Of a stretch of 64,000 bases of DNA, positions 63,525 through 64,000 are shown piece after piece (the stretch's first letter is position 1; each line of letters starts with the position of its first letter). Under the pieces are notes generated by a model. It saw nothing but the letters and a program-made list of their open reading frames with translations. It did no database searches and was not told where the DNA came from. The position numbers were made by a program, and so were the translations under genes. This DNA is from Phycisphaeraceae bacterium (GTDB lineage Bacteria > Planctomycetota > Phycisphaerae > Phycisphaerales > UBA1924). The stretch lies in the NCBI GenBank assembly GCA_019636795.1, contig JAHBWW010000003.1, positions 558,001 to 622,000 on the forward strand. The letters run 5' to 3'.

Positions 63525-64000
63525 TCACTCGGCCTCAATCGGCACCCACCTGCTCGGCTTGAGTTCACGGATGCGAACGTTGCGAAACCTGACTTCAAGC
63601 GGGTCTTCGCGTCCCCCCACGCTGTGAACTTGAAGTCCGATGAATCCCTCAGAAGCCGCTTCATCCACAAGATCCGCAGCAGGTACGCCGTTGATCCATG
63701 TACGAATGCGAGAGCCCTCAGCCAGGACGCGCAGGCGATTCCACTCGCCTTGTCTGAATGCATCGCGTGCAGTTGAGTTTTCCTTCAGGTGCGCAAGCCA
63801 GCCTCGTCGACTTCGCTCTTCATAAATACCCCCCGTCCACGCTCGAGGCGATGGATCGATCTCAACCTGATACCCCGTCACAGACGGACGACCATTCGCA
63901 TCTTTCTCCACCCGGCTGCGAATCTGCAAGCCTGAGTTGAGTTCCGGGTGAACAAGAAATTCCAGATCAAGTTCAAAGTCAGAATACACGCGATCTGTGC
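63525..64000 (-). CDS. DUF1080 (3-keto-disaccharide hydrolase-like) protein, C-terminal part
   Basis: The last 158 or so residues of a gene that begins beyond the right edge. YSDFELDLEFLVHPELNSG is followed by TGYQVEIDP, GGIYEERSRRGWL, WNRLRVLAEGSRIRTWINGVPAADLVD and GFIGLQVHSVG, the concanavalin-like strands of DUF1080. These proteins are secreted and act on glucosides. Frame stays open to 64000. Next to the PA14/ThuA gene it fits a carbohydrate-use theme. Confidence 0.85.
   Translation of the reverse strand, partial: TDRVYSDFELDLEFLVHPELNSGLQIRSRVEKDANGRPSVTGYQVEIDPSPRAWTGGIYEERSRRGWLAHLKENSTARDAFRQGEWNRLRVLAEGSRIRTWINGVPAADLVDEAASEGFIGLQVHSVGGREDPLEVRFRNVRIRELKPSRWVPIEAE

Overview
The window looks like chromosomal DNA of a GC-rich planctomycete, most likely class Phycisphaerae. 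This is inferred from gene content, not a database match. The markers are: type IV-pilin-like pseudopilins with a secretin and TPR lipoprotein; a PEP-CTERM-type C-terminus; C-terminal dockerin-like Ca-loop pairs (DxNGDGxxDFFD) on secreted proteins; an alternative GlmU-like enzyme beside mreBCD; a CxxCGYDLT zinc ribbon; a PA14/propeller/ThuA fusion next to a DUF1080 protein; and an ECF-like sigma factor paired with a membrane Ser/Thr kinase. No rRNA, IS element, prophage or CRISPR array was seen.

Layout. 1-5 kb: a chemotaxis operon on the minus strand (cheB-cheR-cheA-cheX-cheY, then a DUF342/FapA-like gene leaving the window). Its CheB has Asn in place of the catalytic Ser. 5-12 kb: tRNA-Leu, a glycosyltransferase, a TraB-like protein with an embedded GspG-like segment, ispG with a hydrolase, and two poorly known genes. 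12-17 kb: tRNA-Thr, a PEP-CTERM protein, a YgfZ-like protein, an M42 peptidase and an HTH-receiver regulator. 17-26 kb: a HEAT-repeat exported protein, then a secretion/pilus-like locus (three pseudopilins, a small membrane protein, a secretin, a TPR lipoprotein) with several internal terminator-like hairpins. 26-34 kb: citrate synthase, rhomboid-TPR/trpF, a subtilisin-like protease and a large repeat protein that share a dockerin-like C-terminus. 34-42 kb: polA, alternative glmU, mreD, mreC, mreB and a coiled-coil protein, all transcribed leftward. 42-53 kb: sigma factor and kinase, convergent trpD, then a divergent unit with a polyglutamine membrane protein, a tandem-VWA protein and a methyltransferase. 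53-64 kb: an orphan histidine kinase, small membrane and zinc-ribbon genes, a 21-bp minisatellite upstream of miaB, a degenerate and an intact HtrA protease side by side, the PA14/propeller/ThuA protein and a truncated DUF1080 gene.

Two patterns cut across the window. First, at least seven genes without a visible Shine-Dalgarno sequence have a TANNNT hexamer 5-7 nt before the start codon, which suggests leaderless transcripts. Other genes carry ordinary GGAG-type sites. Second, much of the content serves the cell surface: secretion, proteolysis, anchoring and cell shape.

Start codons were re-chosen from Shine-Dalgarno sites, overlaps and family N-termini. Functions are assigned from recognised motifs without any database search.
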